Positions 44,687-54,275 are shown, counted from the stretch's first letter. The stretch: DNA of 64,000 nucleotides from Pseudofrankia sp. DC12 (GCF_000966285.1 NZ_KQ031391.1:2515208-2579207); one strand, 5' to 3'. Notes: generated by a model not told the origin, from the sequence alone. Made by a program: numbers and translations.

Positions 44687-47600
44687 GTGGACGGACGGCT
44701 GCGCGAGCTGGCGACGGCATCACCGAACTTCGGACGGCTGTTCGGGCTGAACCGGTTGCTGTCGCTGTGCGGCGCGCTCGCCGAGACGACGGTGTTCACG
44801 AACCCGAACGCCTCGCTCATGCACTCGGGCCAGTTCGGGGAGATCCTGGCCGAGGTGCTCGTGACCGCGACCGGCACCAGGGTCGGTGGTGACCGCCAGG
44901 TCGATCGGCTCAACGCGCTGGCCAGGACGGGCTTGTTGCATGCCGACAAGCGTCAGCTGTTCGACCAGATCCGGGTGGACCGCAATCTGGCGGTGCACGA
45001 GTTCCTGTTCGACCGGTCGCGGGCGTTGACCGCGGTCGAGATCTGTTACCAGCTCGGGCTGTGGTATCACGACGCGATCGCGGGCCGGAGCACGGTGCCT
45101 GAGTTCGTGCCGCCGACGGACCCAGCCGACAGCGTGGAGATCAGCGATCCGGCCGAGCTGGCCGAACTGCGGGGCACCCTAGGCGCCAAGCGGGCGGCGC
45201 TGACCGAGGCCAGGACCCGGCTGCGAGACGCTGCAGACGAGGTCGAAGCCGAGCGCCGAGCGCGGACAGCGGCTGAGAACCTCATCGCGAGTGCGGACAC
45301 CATCCGCCGCGAGTTGCAGGACCAGCTCGCGCACCTGACCGCGCAGATCGACGAGCTGCGCGCGGTGCAACGCGCCGAGTACGAATCGGCCCGCCGGGAG
45401 CCGAAGAGGGTTGACCCCGCCAGCCGGGACGCGATCATCCACCGGGCGGCCCGGCCGGCGCCGCTCAACGAGCTGCAGGCTCGCGGACGCATAGACGCGA
45501 TGCTCCGCCAGGCGGGCTGGGTGATCCAGGACCACCGCGACCTCAACCCGCGGGCCGCGCGCGGGGTGATCGTCCGCGAGTTCCCGCTGGCGACCGGCCG
45601 GGCCGACTACGTCATGTTCGTCGACCAGCGGATCGTCGGCGTGCTGGAGGCCAAGCGCGAGGGTGACCACCTCTCCACCGCGGTCGAGCAGAACGACCGC
45701 TACTCCTCCGGTGTGAACCGGGACTACCGGCTGGCCGTCTGGGACGAACGGGAGCCGTTCGCATTCCGGTACGCGACGACGGGCACCGAGACGTATTTCG
45801 TAAACCGGCTCGACCCCGACGCCCGCTCACGTGAGGTCTTCCACTTTCATCGGCCGGAGACCGTCGCCGAGTGGATGCGGCGTGCCGACGAGAACCCCGA
45901 CGTCCCGACCCTGCGGGCAGCGCTGCGCCGGTTGCCGCCGCTGGAGCGCAACGGGCTACGCGAGGCCCAGTTCGACGCGATCACCAACCTGGAGGAGTCG
46001 CTCGCCCACGACCGGCCGAAGGCTCTGATCCAGATGGCGACGGGCGCAGGCAAGACCTTCACCGCCGTCGCGCAGAGCTACCGGCTACTCAAGTACGCCG
46101 AGGCCAGCCGGGTGCTCTTCCTCGTCGACCGCAACAACCTCGGCAAGCAGGCCCTGGACGAGTTTCGCCGCTACGTCACCCCGGACGACGGCCGGAAGCT
46201 CTCCGATCTCTACGGCATTGATCGGCTCGGCCGGACCGGGCTGCAGGACACCTCGTCGGTGGCCATCTGCACGATCCAACGGATGTACCGCCTGCTCCAA
46301 GGCGAGGCGCCGTTCGACGAAGATGATGACGCTGGCGACGACTTCGACGCCGACGCTCCAGTCGAGGTCGCCTACAACCCGGACGTGCCGATCGAGTCCT
46401 TCGACCTGATCATCATCGACGAGTGCCACCGGTCCATCTACGGCCTGTGGAGGGCCGTGCTCGACTACTTCGACGCCCATCTCGTCGGTCTCACCGCCAC
46501 CCCGACCCTGCAAGCCCTCGGCTTCTTCGACCGCAACCTGGTCTCCGAGTACACCTACCCCCAAGCCGTCGCCGATGGCGTCAACGTCGACTTCGACGTC
46601 GTCCGGATTCACAACACGCTGCGCGAACAGGGATCGGCGACGATCGAGGAGGGCACCACCGTCCAGGTCCGTGACCGTGCCACCCGCGCGAAGCGCTACG
46701 AACAGCTCGACGACGACTTCACCTACTCCACCCGCCAGATCGGCCGTTCCGTCGTCGCCGTCGACGAGATCCGCTCGGTCCTCGTCGCGTTCCGCGACAA
46801 CTGGAAGCACTGGTTCCCAGACCGGGCAGTCCTCCCCAAGACCCTGATCTTCGCGGTCGGCGAGGACCACGCCGAGGACGTCCTCGCCCAGGTCAAGGAG
46901 GTCTTCGGCAAGGGCGACGGATTTGCCAAGAAGATCACCTACAAGAGTCGGCAGGCCGGAGACGACCCCGACCAGCTCATCCGCGAGATGCGCACCTCGC
47001 CCGACCTCCGGGTCGCCGTCACTGTCGACATGATCGCTACCGGGACGGACATCAAGGCGCTCGAATGTGTCCTGTTCTTGCGTGAGGTCCGCAGCGCCGT
47101 CCTTTTCGAGCAGATGAAGGGCCGCGGTGCTCGCACCATCGACCCGACCGAACTCGCTGAAGCCACCCCCGGCGCCACCGAGATCACCCGCAAGACCCGG
47201 TTCGTCCTCCTCGACGCCGTCGGCGTCACGGACTCCCCGCTTGTCGACGCCAAGCCCCTCGCTCCCGCCGGCCCGCGACAGATCGCCTTGTCGAAGCTGC
47301 TCGACAAGGCCGGGACGGGATCGATCAACGCCGAGGAAGCCGAGATCCTCGCCGGCCGGCTCGCCCGGCTCAACCAGCAGCTCACCGACGACGAACGCGA
47401 CCTGCTCACCCACGCCGCCGACGGACAGACCCTCTCCTCCATCGCCGGGGCGATTGTCCGCGCCGTCGACCCCGACCGGCAGGAAGAAGCCACCCTCGCC
47501 GGAGGCAAGGCTGCCGCCCACCGACTCGTCACCGACGCGGTCGCCCCGCTCACCACCCACCCCGAACTGCGCCGCCAGATCCTTGAGATCCGCCGCGCCA

Positions 47601-48223
47601 AGGACTACGTCTACGACGAGGCCACCGCCGTCCAGGTCACCGAGATCCGGGAGATCCCCCGCCAGGAACGGGCCCGTGAGCAGATCGGCCGCTGGAGCAA
47701 GCTCCTCACTGACGAACGCGACCGCATCACGGCGATCAGCCTCGCCCTCGCCCGTCCTCGGTCCAGCTCACCGGCCGACGCCTACGCCTCGCTCAAGGAA
47801 CTTGCGGCCTCCATCGAACGGCCCCCGCTGCACTGGACACCGATGACCCTGTGGGCCTACTACGAGGACCTGGGCGTCGGCGTCACTTTGGGTGGCCGCG
47901 ACGCGGGCGTCCCCGACCTCATCTCCCTCATCAGGTATGAGTTGGGAGTGGACGACGAACTCCGCCCCTACCGGGACACCGTCGAGGAGCGCTACCAGGG
48001 CTGGCTCCTCCGACAGCACCATGCAGGCGCCACCTTCACCCCTGACCAGCTGCGCTGGCTCGACGCCATCCGCGACGTCGTCTCCACCGACATCGGCATC
48101 ACCCCCCGCGAGTTCCGACGAGAACCGTTCCGCGCCTGGGGCGAAGGCCGCGGCTTCCGCGCCGCCTTCCCCAACCGCGACGTCCGCTCGCTGCTGGACG
48201 AGCTGAACCGGGAACTGGCTTGA
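44687..48223 (+). CDS. hsdR: Type I restriction enzyme R subunit (HsdR, 1178 aa)
   Basis: Motor and nuclease subunit of a type I restriction-modification complex. N-terminal DUF4145-like helical region (FGLNRLLSLCGALAE), coiled coil (about 165-245), then the nuclease centre with GRADYVMFVDQRIVGVLEAK (D...ExK, about 304-320). SF2 helicase motifs: ATGAGKT (about 450), DECHRS (about 577), GLTATPT (about 600) and MKGRGART (about 810). GTG at 44687 with GGGGGA seven bases upstream is preferred over an upstream in-frame ATG at 44570, whose extra 39 residues look noncoding. The stop overlaps hsdS (TTGA). All key residues are present, so it is probably active. The 246 bases before it contain no other gene. 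Confidence 0.95.
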   Translation: MDGRLRELATASPNFGRLFGLNRLLSLCGALAETTVFTNPNASLMHSGQFGEILAEVLVTATGTRVGGDRQVDRLNALARTGLLHADKRQLFDQIRVDRNLAVHEFLFDRSRALTAVEICYQLGLWYHDAIAGRSTVPEFVPPTDPADSVEISDPAELAELRGTLGAKRAALTEARTRLRDAADEVEAERRARTAAENLIASADTIRRELQDQLAHLTAQIDELRAVQRAEYESARREPKRVDPASRDAIIHRAARPAPLNELQARGRIDAMLRQAGWVIQDHRDLNPRAARGVIVREFPLATGRADYVMFVDQRIVGVLEAKREGDHLSTAVEQNDRYSSGVNRDYRLAVWDEREPFAFRYATTGTETYFVNRLDPDARSREVFHFHRPETVAEWMRRADENPDVPTLRAALRRLPPLERNGLREAQFDAITNLEESLAHDRPKALIQMATGAGKTFTAVAQSYRLLKYAEASRVLFLVDRNNLGKQALDEFRRYVTPDDGRKLSDLYGIDRLGRTGLQDTSSVAICTIQRMYRLLQGEAPFDEDDDAGDDFDADAPVEVAYNPDVPIESFDLIIIDECHRSIYGLWRAVLDYFDAHLVGLTATPTLQALGFFDRNLVSEYTYPQAVADGVNVDFDVVRIHNTLREQGSATIEEGTTVQVRDRATRAKRYEQLDDDFTYSTRQIGRSVVAVDEIRSVLVAFRDNWKHWFPDRAVLPKTLIFAVGEDHAEDVLAQVKEVFGKGDGFAKKITYKSRQAGDDPDQLIREMRTSPDLRVAVTVDMIATGTDIKALECVLFLREVRSAVLFEQMKGRGARTIDPTELAEATPGATEITRKTRFVLLDAVGVTDSPLVDAKPLAPAGPRQIALSKLLDKAGTGSINAEEAEILAGRLARLNQQLTDDERDLLTHAADGQTLSSIAGAIVRAVDPDRQEEATLAGGKAAAHRLVTDAVAPLTTHPELRRQILEIRRAKDYVYDEATAVQVTEIREIPRQERAREQIGRWSKLLTDERDRITAISLALARPRSSSPADAYASLKELAASIERPPLHWTPMTLWAYYEDLGVGVTLGGRDAGVPDLISLIRYELGVDDELRPYRDTVEERYQGWLLRQHHAGATFTPDQLRWLDAIRDVVSTDIGITPREFRREPFRAWGEGRGFRAAFPNRDVRSLLDELNRELA

Positions 48224-49695
48224 GCAAGCCGAACGCCTCGGACCTGCCGAATGGCTGGGCATGGGCAACACTCGACGAGCTCGCAGCGGCCGAGCCGCGC
48301 GCGATCACGGACGGCCCGTTTGGCTCAAACCTCGCATCACGCCACTACACCTCAACCGGCGCACGCGTCATCCGCCTGCAAAATATCGGCGACGGAAGGT
48401 TCGTTGACGGGAAAGCATACATAAGTCTCGATCATTTTAACACGCTCCGCGCCCACGAGGTCCGCGAGGGCGATGTGCTCGTGGCGTCACTCGGTGAGGC
48501 CTTGCCACGGGCTTGTCTCACGCCCGCAGGCATCGAGCCCGCGATCGTCAAAGCCGACTGCATCCGAGTCAGGCCACACCCCGCGATCAATCCAAAGTGG
48601 CTCGTCTACACGCTGAACGCCCCAGAGACTCGCGCATACGCAGGTGCGCGCATTCGGGGAGTCGGCAGACCGCGTCTAGGGCTTGGCGAGCTTAGGAAAG
48701 TGCCACTCCCGGTACCTCCGCTTGCAGAGCAGCACCGCATCGTCGACGCCCTCGAAGACCACCTCTCCCGCCTCGACGCGGCCCAGCGGGCAGCGGAACA
48801 GGCACTCGCGAGGACAGCCGCTCTCCGCGAGAGAATAACGTCGATCACGTTCGGCATCGACGTGCCTGATGACCGCCCACGCGCACGGATTCTTGAGCCG
48901 GCTGGCACCGACGATGGCCTTCTCGCCAGGATCCCCGCGACTTGGAGGTGGCGCCGGCTCGATGAGATCGCAGACGTGGTCGGGGGCATCACCAAGGACG
49001 CGAAGAAGCAGGCGGACCCGCTGATCCCGGAGGTTCCCTACCTGCGCGTTGCCAATGTTCAACGCGGCAGGCTCGACCTTTCGCATGTCGCCCTGGTACG
49101 GGTTCCAGCGAAGAAGGCTGACCAACTCGCGCTGCAGCCGGGCGACGTGCTTCTCAATGAGGGTGGCGACCGCAACAAACTCGGGCGCGGCTGGATCTGG
49201 GAGGGGCAGATCCCGGGAGCGATCCACCAGAACCACGTCTTCCGCGCCCGGCCACGCCCGGACAGCATGCACCCAAAACTGCTGTCCTGGTACGCAAACA
49301 GCATGGCTCACTGGTTTGAGGTCAATGGAAAACAGAGCGTGAACCTCGCGTCGATCAGCCTGTCGAAAATCAAGAAGCTACCCGTGCCCGTTCCACCGCC
49401 CGACGAGCAGCAGGCCATCGTCGACCGTATCGAGACGCAACTCTCCGCGCTTGACGCCGCGGCCCAAACCGCGCAGGCAGCGCTACTGAAGGCGACGGCT
49501 CTTCGGCGATCGCTGCTCGCCGCCGCCTTTTCTGGGCGGCTCGTGTCGCAGGATCCGGCCGACGAACCGGCCGCCGCGCTTCTCGACCGTCTGGCAAGCC
49601 CGACCCCAACTCCTCGTCCCAGTCGCAGACTAAAGAGCGCCACTGTCGGTCGCAGGGCGACATCGATCCCCGTCCCCCAGGAGCTTCCGCTATGA
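48220..49695 (+). CDS. hsdS: Type I restriction-modification specificity subunit (HsdS, 491 aa)
   Basis: DNA-recognition subunit with two target-recognition domains separated by helical spacers: TRD1 (about 10-165), spacer with LPVPPLAEQHRIVDALEDHL, TRD2 (about 225-400), spacer with KLPVPVPPPDEQQAIVDRIE. Each TRD opens with a WxW-type segment (GWAWATLDEL; TWRWRRLDEI). TTG start at 48220 overlapping the hsdR stop. The TRD1 coding stretch (about 48370-48450) is noticeably richer in A+T than its surroundings, as expected for recognition domains exchanged by recombination. The target sequence cannot be predicted. Confidence 0.95.
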   Translation: MSKPNASDLPNGWAWATLDELAAAEPRAITDGPFGSNLASRHYTSTGARVIRLQNIGDGRFVDGKAYISLDHFNTLRAHEVREGDVLVASLGEALPRACLTPAGIEPAIVKADCIRVRPHPAINPKWLVYTLNAPETRAYAGARIRGVGRPRLGLGELRKVPLPVPPLAEQHRIVDALEDHLSRLDAAQRAAEQALARTAALRERITSITFGIDVPDDRPRARILEPAGTDDGLLARIPATWRWRRLDEIADVVGGITKDAKKQADPLIPEVPYLRVANVQRGRLDLSHVALVRVPAKKADQLALQPGDVLLNEGGDRNKLGRGWIWEGQIPGAIHQNHVFRARPRPDSMHPKLLSWYANSMAHWFEVNGKQSVNLASISLSKIKKLPVPVPPPDEQQAIVDRIETQLSALDAAAQTAQAALLKATALRRSLLAAAFSGRLVSQDPADEPAAALLDRLASPTPTPRPSRRLKSATVGRRATSIPVPQELPL

Positions 49696-51263
49696 CCACC
49701 GTTGCCCCTGCCCAGGCGCATGCGCACACGAACACGCTGGTCGCGAAGCTGTGGAATTACTGCAATGTGCTGCGCGACGACGGCCTATCTACGATCGAGT
49801 ACGTCGAGCAACTGTCGTACCTACTGTTCCTGAAGATGGCCGACGAGATCGCCGGAGACCCGTTTTTCGAGGAGGACGCCCGCGAAATCGTGCCGGCCGT
49901 CTACAACTGGCAGTCACTCGTTCGGCTGACCGCGGACGCTCTGGAGACGCACTACAAGCGGACGCTCGAAGCGCTCGGCAAAGGCAGTGGGACGACGCTC
50001 AGCACGATCTTCGCGGGCGCCCAATGCCGGATCACCAAGCCGGCGTTGTTGGAAAAGCTGGTGAAGAATCTGATCGGTGAGTTCACCTGGACGGTCGAGG
50101 GCTCCGACCTCAAGGGTGACGCCTACGAGGGCCTGCTAGCCAAGGGCGCTGAGGACACCAAGACCGGCGCCGGCCAGTACTTCACGCCGCGGGCCCTGAT
50201 CGATGCCATGGTCGAGGTCACCCAGCCCCGCCCGGACGACACGATCAGCGACCCGGCCTGCGGGACCGGTGGCTTCCTCATCGCCGCGCACCGCTACATC
50301 CGCGAACATCACCTACGCACCCTCAGCCGAGATGAGCGCCTTGCGTTCGGCACGGAGAGGAACGTCTGGGGAACCGAGTTGGTCGCTGGCACGGCCCGGC
50401 TCGCCGCGATGAACATGCTGCTTCACGGCATCGGCGACGCGGACGGCCCATCGCTGATCACCGTCGACGACGCCCTTGCTGCTAGGCCCACCAAGCACGC
50501 CTCATTGGTGTTGGCGAACCCGCCGTTCGGCCGCAAGTCGTCGATCACGGTCATCGGCAACGACGGCACCGCCGAGAACGACGACATCGCCTACGAGCGC
50601 GAGGACTTCCGCGTCTCGACGACGAACAAGCAACTCAACTTCCTCCAGCACATTATGTCGCTACTGGAGATGGACGGCCGCGCCGCTGTAGTCCTACCCG
50701 ACAACGTCCTCTTCGAGGGCGGCGCCGGTGAGAAGATCCGACGCCGCCTGCTCGACGAGTTCGACCTGCACACGATCCTGCGCCTGCCGACTGGCATCTT
50801 CTACGCTGGCGGAGTCAAGGCCAACGTGCTCTTCTTCGACAAGAAGGCCCCCCGGGTCGACGGACAGCCGAACACGACTGTCGTCTGGGTCTACGACTTC
50901 CGCACAGCCAAGCACTTCACCCTCCGCCAGCGCCCCCTACGCCGCGCCGACCTCGACGAGTTCATCGCTGCCTACCTGCCCGGCAAAGATCGTCGGGAGC
51001 GGGTCGAGTCCGAACGGTTCCGCCCATTCACTCACGCCGAGCTGATCGCCCGCGACAAGGTCAACCTCGACATCACCTGGCTGAAGGACCCCGCCCTCGA
51101 CGACGCCGACAGCCTCCTACCACCCGGCGTCATCGCCCGCGAAATCGTCGAAGACCTCCAGTCCGCCCTCGCAGAGTTCGCCGCCATCGCGCAGGCTCTC
51201 GACGACGAGCCGGCCGAAGCACCAACGGCGTTCGTTCCGGATCCTCCCTTCGCGATCGACTAG
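49692..51263 (+). CDS. hsdM: Type I restriction-modification DNA methyltransferase subunit (HsdM, 523 aa)
   Basis: N6-adenine methyltransferase. N-terminal HsdM_N helical domain (TLVAKLWNYCNVLRDDGLS, LSYLLFLKMADE), AGQYFTPRALIDAMVE, SAM-binding DPACGTGGFL (about 187-196) and catalytic NPPFG (about 276-280), an N6-adenine signature. ATG overlaps the hsdS stop (ATGA). With hsdS it forms the modification enzyme; with hsdR, the restriction complex. The order R-S-M is less common than R-M-S. No frame damage, so the system appears complete. Confidence 0.96.
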   Translation: MTTVAPAQAHAHTNTLVAKLWNYCNVLRDDGLSTIEYVEQLSYLLFLKMADEIAGDPFFEEDAREIVPAVYNWQSLVRLTADALETHYKRTLEALGKGSGTTLSTIFAGAQCRITKPALLEKLVKNLIGEFTWTVEGSDLKGDAYEGLLAKGAEDTKTGAGQYFTPRALIDAMVEVTQPRPDDTISDPACGTGGFLIAAHRYIREHHLRTLSRDERLAFGTERNVWGTELVAGTARLAAMNMLLHGIGDADGPSLITVDDALAARPTKHASLVLANPPFGRKSSITVIGNDGTAENDDIAYEREDFRVSTTNKQLNFLQHIMSLLEMDGRAAVVLPDNVLFEGGAGEKIRRRLLDEFDLHTILRLPTGIFYAGGVKANVLFFDKKAPRVDGQPNTTVVWVYDFRTAKHFTLRQRPLRRADLDEFIAAYLPGKDRRERVESERFRPFTHAELIARDKVNLDITWLKDPALDDADSLLPPGVIAREIVEDLQSALAEFAAIAQALDDEPAEAPTAFVPDPPFAID

Positions 51264-51312
51264 CCCGGGCGCCACGGCCCCGCGACGTGCGCGTGGGAGT
51301 GACCTTTGCGGT

Positions 51313-51510
51313 GTGGGTGTCTGTGACAGGCCGTCCGCAGTGACTTTCGCCGTGTGGTTCGCGGTGTCGGTGGCGGTGTCGTCGGCTCGCACCGTGTCGT
51401 GTCATGGAGACGCAGAGCGGGCCGCGATCCGGACCCGGCGATTTCGTGCTGCGTACCGCTGTGTCGCGGTGCTGCCGTGGCGAGCGGACGCGGTGGACGT
51501 ATTCCGCTGA
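51313..51510 (+). pseudogene. Remnant of the small membrane-protein frame (duplicate of 8953-9231)
   Basis: A 65-codon frame whose VTFAVWFAVSVAVSSARTV and HGDAERA match the possible small membrane protein at the left arm (VTFAVSVLVSLAWTV, HGDAERA), with a three-codon length difference. It overlaps the start of the decayed regulator copy in another frame, the same arrangement as on the left arm. Probably a decayed duplicate. Confidence 0.3.
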
Positions 51511-51673
51511 GACGACGGCCGGTCTGGCGCGTCGGTCGACCGACCCGGTTGCTCACACGCACAGCACATCGACGGGCACGTTCCTGGCCGCCTGCGGCCC
51601 TACCCACGCGGGTGGGCCTGGGACGGCCCCCGCCATTCCAGCAACACGGCAAGCCCTGGTAGAAGGGCGATGA
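51404..51673 (+). pseudogene. Truncated duplicate of the conjugation-operon regulator (5' part only)
   Basis: The 89-codon frame begins METQSGPRSGPGDFVLRTAV, against METQSGPCPGPDRFVPRTVV at the start of the 284-aa regulator (8205-9059). Further matches: RW..SAE..AGL, then a ...TFLAACG against ...TLLAACG. The first 20 bases of both genes are identical (ATGGAGACGCAGAGCGGGCC). The C-terminal two-thirds, including the helix-turn-helix, is missing. It ends in an ATGA overlap with the 608-aa paralogue, so it could still act as a leader for translation of that gene. Confidence 0.75.
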
Positions 51674-53496
51674 CCGAGCCCGACGCCGACACGGGCCCGG
51701 CACTCCAAGCCCGCGCGGGCGGCGGACCCGGGAGTGGGCCGCGGCATCCCGTCGAGATCCAGGTGGCAGCAGGCCTCTGGCAGCTCGACGCCGTCACCGA
51801 CGGCACGGGCGAGGTGATGTTCACCGCCGACCTGCTCATCGGCGCCGCGGGGGCCAGTCCGCGTCGAGTCTGGAGTGCCGCCCAGCCCGAGATGTGGATG
51901 TTGGAGGAGGAGCTCGGCTGGGCGATCCCGCACCCGGCGCAGAACGTTCTGCTCAACCACGCTACCGCCGGCCCGCCGCCCGGCGCCGTGGTAGGTCCGG
52001 ACAGGTTGGCCGACGACGCGGTCCGCGGGGCGGCGTTCCGTCCAACGAGGGCCAGCGTCGTGGGCGGCGCCGAGATCGCGGCGGCCCGCTACGGCCGGCT
52101 GCTGCACGTCGAGCCGCGCGTCCGCCGCTGGCGCAACGGCTCCGTCCAGATGGACCTCTACCGCGCCGAGGTCGACGGCCGCCTCACCGCGGCCTACCGC
52201 ATCAGCGAGATCACCGCCGGCCCGAGCCCGACGGAGACCGTCGTGTTCTCCGGCCTGCTCATCGGCTTCCCCGACGTCGCGGCCCTCACCAGCGACGCCA
52301 CCATCCGCTACGTCCTACTCGCCGTCCTACGGCGCGGCATGCGCGAGGACGGCTTCTCCGACCGGCAACTGGCCTTCGTCCTCGACCACTCCGAACGCAT
52401 CGCCGAAGCGGCCGCGGACCTGCTTGAACACCCCTACCCGCGCGGCACCCGCGTCGTCGTCCACGACGACGACCCGACCCGCACCGCCACCGGCACGATC
52501 CTCGGCGTAGCCGACACCTCGGCCGGCCCGGCCTACCTGTGGCGACCCGACGTCGCCGAACTGCCCGGCCACCCCTGGTACAGCCATCCCACCCGCGCCC
52601 TGCGTACCCCCGCCCACCGGGTCACCCCCACCCTCAACGGACCCGACACCAACTCCGGCCGGGACAGCCCGATGCTCCTGGCCACCGGCGCGATCGTCGC
52701 CCCCATCGAGGACCTCCGGTTCACCGTCGCCACCGTGTTACGCGCCTTCGACGACGACACCCACATCGTCAGCTACGAGATCCAGCCCCACGACGGCGCC
52801 CTACCCCCACAACGCCTGCCCGCCGGCGACGTCACTCCGCTGCGCGGCACCGCTTGGCCCACCGTCGACGCCCTTCTCGCCGCCCGCGCCCTCGCCGAGC
52901 TACCCCCGCAACCCGGGGAGATCCTCGCCACCAGCCATGAGGTTGCCGTCGTCCTCGACGCCCCCAGCGGCGTGCACGTCAGCTTCCCCAAACCCACCCG
53001 CCAGCCACCCCGCCCAGACCCCACCGTCACCGACACCCCGTCGAGCCTCGTCCCCGACGCAGGCCGACGGCCAGTCGATCCAGCCATCAGCACCGGGGCG
53101 ACCGCGCCATCGCAGGGACCGCGTCACGCCGGAGGCACGGTCCACATCGACGACCCCATCCACGGCCACCTCGAAGTCCCCGCCACCGCATTCCACACGG
53201 CCATGCGCCAGCCCCCCGGCATCCTCACCGCGCTGCTCACCCGCTGCCCCTGGCTACCACCGCCCACTCCCGACCAGCCGCTCCACCTCACTGCAGCCCT
53301 CACCGTCCTGCACACCCCCCTCCACCTCGCCGCCCTCACCGCGACGCCGGCCGCCCCGACGGCGCCGGAGTCCGCAGCCGTCCCCACATCGCTCGACCCG
53401 GTCGCCACGCCCAACAGCCAGGCCCGGCTCCAGGCACTTCCACACCCTGCGAGCGCGCCCGCGACCGACAGTCCGACGACCGATCCCGGGCTGTGA
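51670..53496 (+). CDS. Large conjugation-linked paralogue A3 (608 aa), function unknown
   Basis: Third member of the family and the best conserved on the right arm. Blocks: LEEELGWAIPHPAQNVLL (about 78-95), YGRLLHVEPRVRRWR, FSGLLIGFPDVAALTSD, HPYPRGTRVVVHDDDPTRTA, YLWRPDVAELPGHPW (about 288), DLRFTVATVLRAF, YEIQPHDGALPPQ, GTAWPTVDALLAARALAEL, a proline-rich linker and IDDPIHGHLEVPATAFHTAM (about 492-511), then CPWLPPPTPDQP. The ATG overlaps the truncated regulator copy (ATGA). No enzyme motif. It shares more with the split gene at 54538/58436 than with the left-arm pair. Confidence 0.88.
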   Translation: MTEPDADTGPALQARAGGGPGSGPRHPVEIQVAAGLWQLDAVTDGTGEVMFTADLLIGAAGASPRRVWSAAQPEMWMLEEELGWAIPHPAQNVLLNHATAGPPPGAVVGPDRLADDAVRGAAFRPTRASVVGGAEIAAARYGRLLHVEPRVRRWRNGSVQMDLYRAEVDGRLTAAYRISEITAGPSPTETVVFSGLLIGFPDVAALTSDATIRYVLLAVLRRGMREDGFSDRQLAFVLDHSERIAEAAADLLEHPYPRGTRVVVHDDDPTRTATGTILGVADTSAGPAYLWRPDVAELPGHPWYSHPTRALRTPAHRVTPTLNGPDTNSGRDSPMLLATGAIVAPIEDLRFTVATVLRAFDDDTHIVSYEIQPHDGALPPQRLPAGDVTPLRGTAWPTVDALLAARALAELPPQPGEILATSHEVAVVLDAPSGVHVSFPKPTRQPPRPDPTVTDTPSSLVPDAGRRPVDPAISTGATAPSQGPRHAGGTVHIDDPIHGHLEVPATAFHTAMRQPPGILTALLTRCPWLPPPTPDQPLHLTAALTVLHTPLHLAALTATPAAPTAPESAAVPTSLDPVATPNSQARLQALPHPASAPATDSPTTDPGL

Positions 53497-53591
53497 CTGG
53501 CGGCCGGCGCCGCCCACCGCTCCAGCGCCGCGATCAACCAGCACCGGCCTTCCCGCTCTCCTCAAGCCCCCTCGTCATGGCTGGAGCCCCG

Positions 53592-54275
53592 ATGACCGAC
53601 CTGTCTCCGACCAAGCCACCTCCCGTCACCCCCGCCGAGCCCGCGGACCCGCCGACGTGGTGGAGGCGCCTGCGCCACCGCCGCGCCGACCGCGACGCCC
53701 GCCTGCTCGCCGCCCACCACGCCTGGACCACCGACCGCGCCCGCCACGCCCAGATCGCACTCGTGCGCGCCGGCTACCACCTCGGCCCCGTCCCCTACGG
53801 CTACCAGGCCCTACACGACCTCCCGACCCACTCCGGCACGCGGCGCCACATCCGGCTCGCGACCAACCCCCGAACCGCCTGCGTGGTGGCGCAGATCTAC
53901 CGCTGGCGGGTCGAGGACAACCTCACCGACCGATCGATCATGACCCGGCTGCGCGGCATCGCCGACCTGGCCCTCATCCCGATCGATCCGACCACTGGCC
54001 TCCCCCGACCGTGGACCCTCGCCGCGGTCAGCCGCGTCCTGGCCAACCCCGTCTACACGGGCGCCACCGTCTGGGGCCGCACCCGCCACGGCCAGCCCGT
54101 TCCACCCGACCAGTGGACGATCCACCCCGGCGCCCACGAACCGATCATCGACGGTCACACGTTCCACCAGGCCCAGCTCCTCGCCCCAGGCGGCCACGGC
54201 GTGTTCAGCCCTCTCCTCCCACCCTGGAAATTCCCCAGCACCACCACCCCGACCGAGCAGCGACCGGTGCAGTAA
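53592..54275 (+). CDS. Stand-alone recombinase-domain protein, no serine catalytic domain (227 aa)
   Basis: Contains the middle Recombinase domain (PF07508) of large serine recombinases: GPVPYGYQALHDL, VAQIYRWRVEDNLTDRSIMT, then WTLAAVSRVLANPVYTGATV and WTIHPGAHEPIIDGHTF. The N-terminal resolvase domain with the nucleophilic Ser is absent and no coiled coil or zinc ribbon follows, so it cannot recombine DNA on its own. It may bind DNA as a regulator or be a remnant. ATG at 53592 with CTGGAG upstream; GTG 53493, overlapping the paralogue stop (GTGA), is an alternative start with a low-complexity N-terminus. Placed between two large paralogues. Confidence 0.78.
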   Translation: MTDLSPTKPPPVTPAEPADPPTWWRRLRHRRADRDARLLAAHHAWTTDRARHAQIALVRAGYHLGPVPYGYQALHDLPTHSGTRRHIRLATNPRTACVVAQIYRWRVEDNLTDRSIMTRLRGIADLALIPIDPTTGLPRPWTLAAVSRVLANPVYTGATVWGRTRHGQPVPPDQWTIHPGAHEPIIDGHTFHQAQLLAPGGHGVFSPLLPPWKFPSTTTPTEQRPVQ

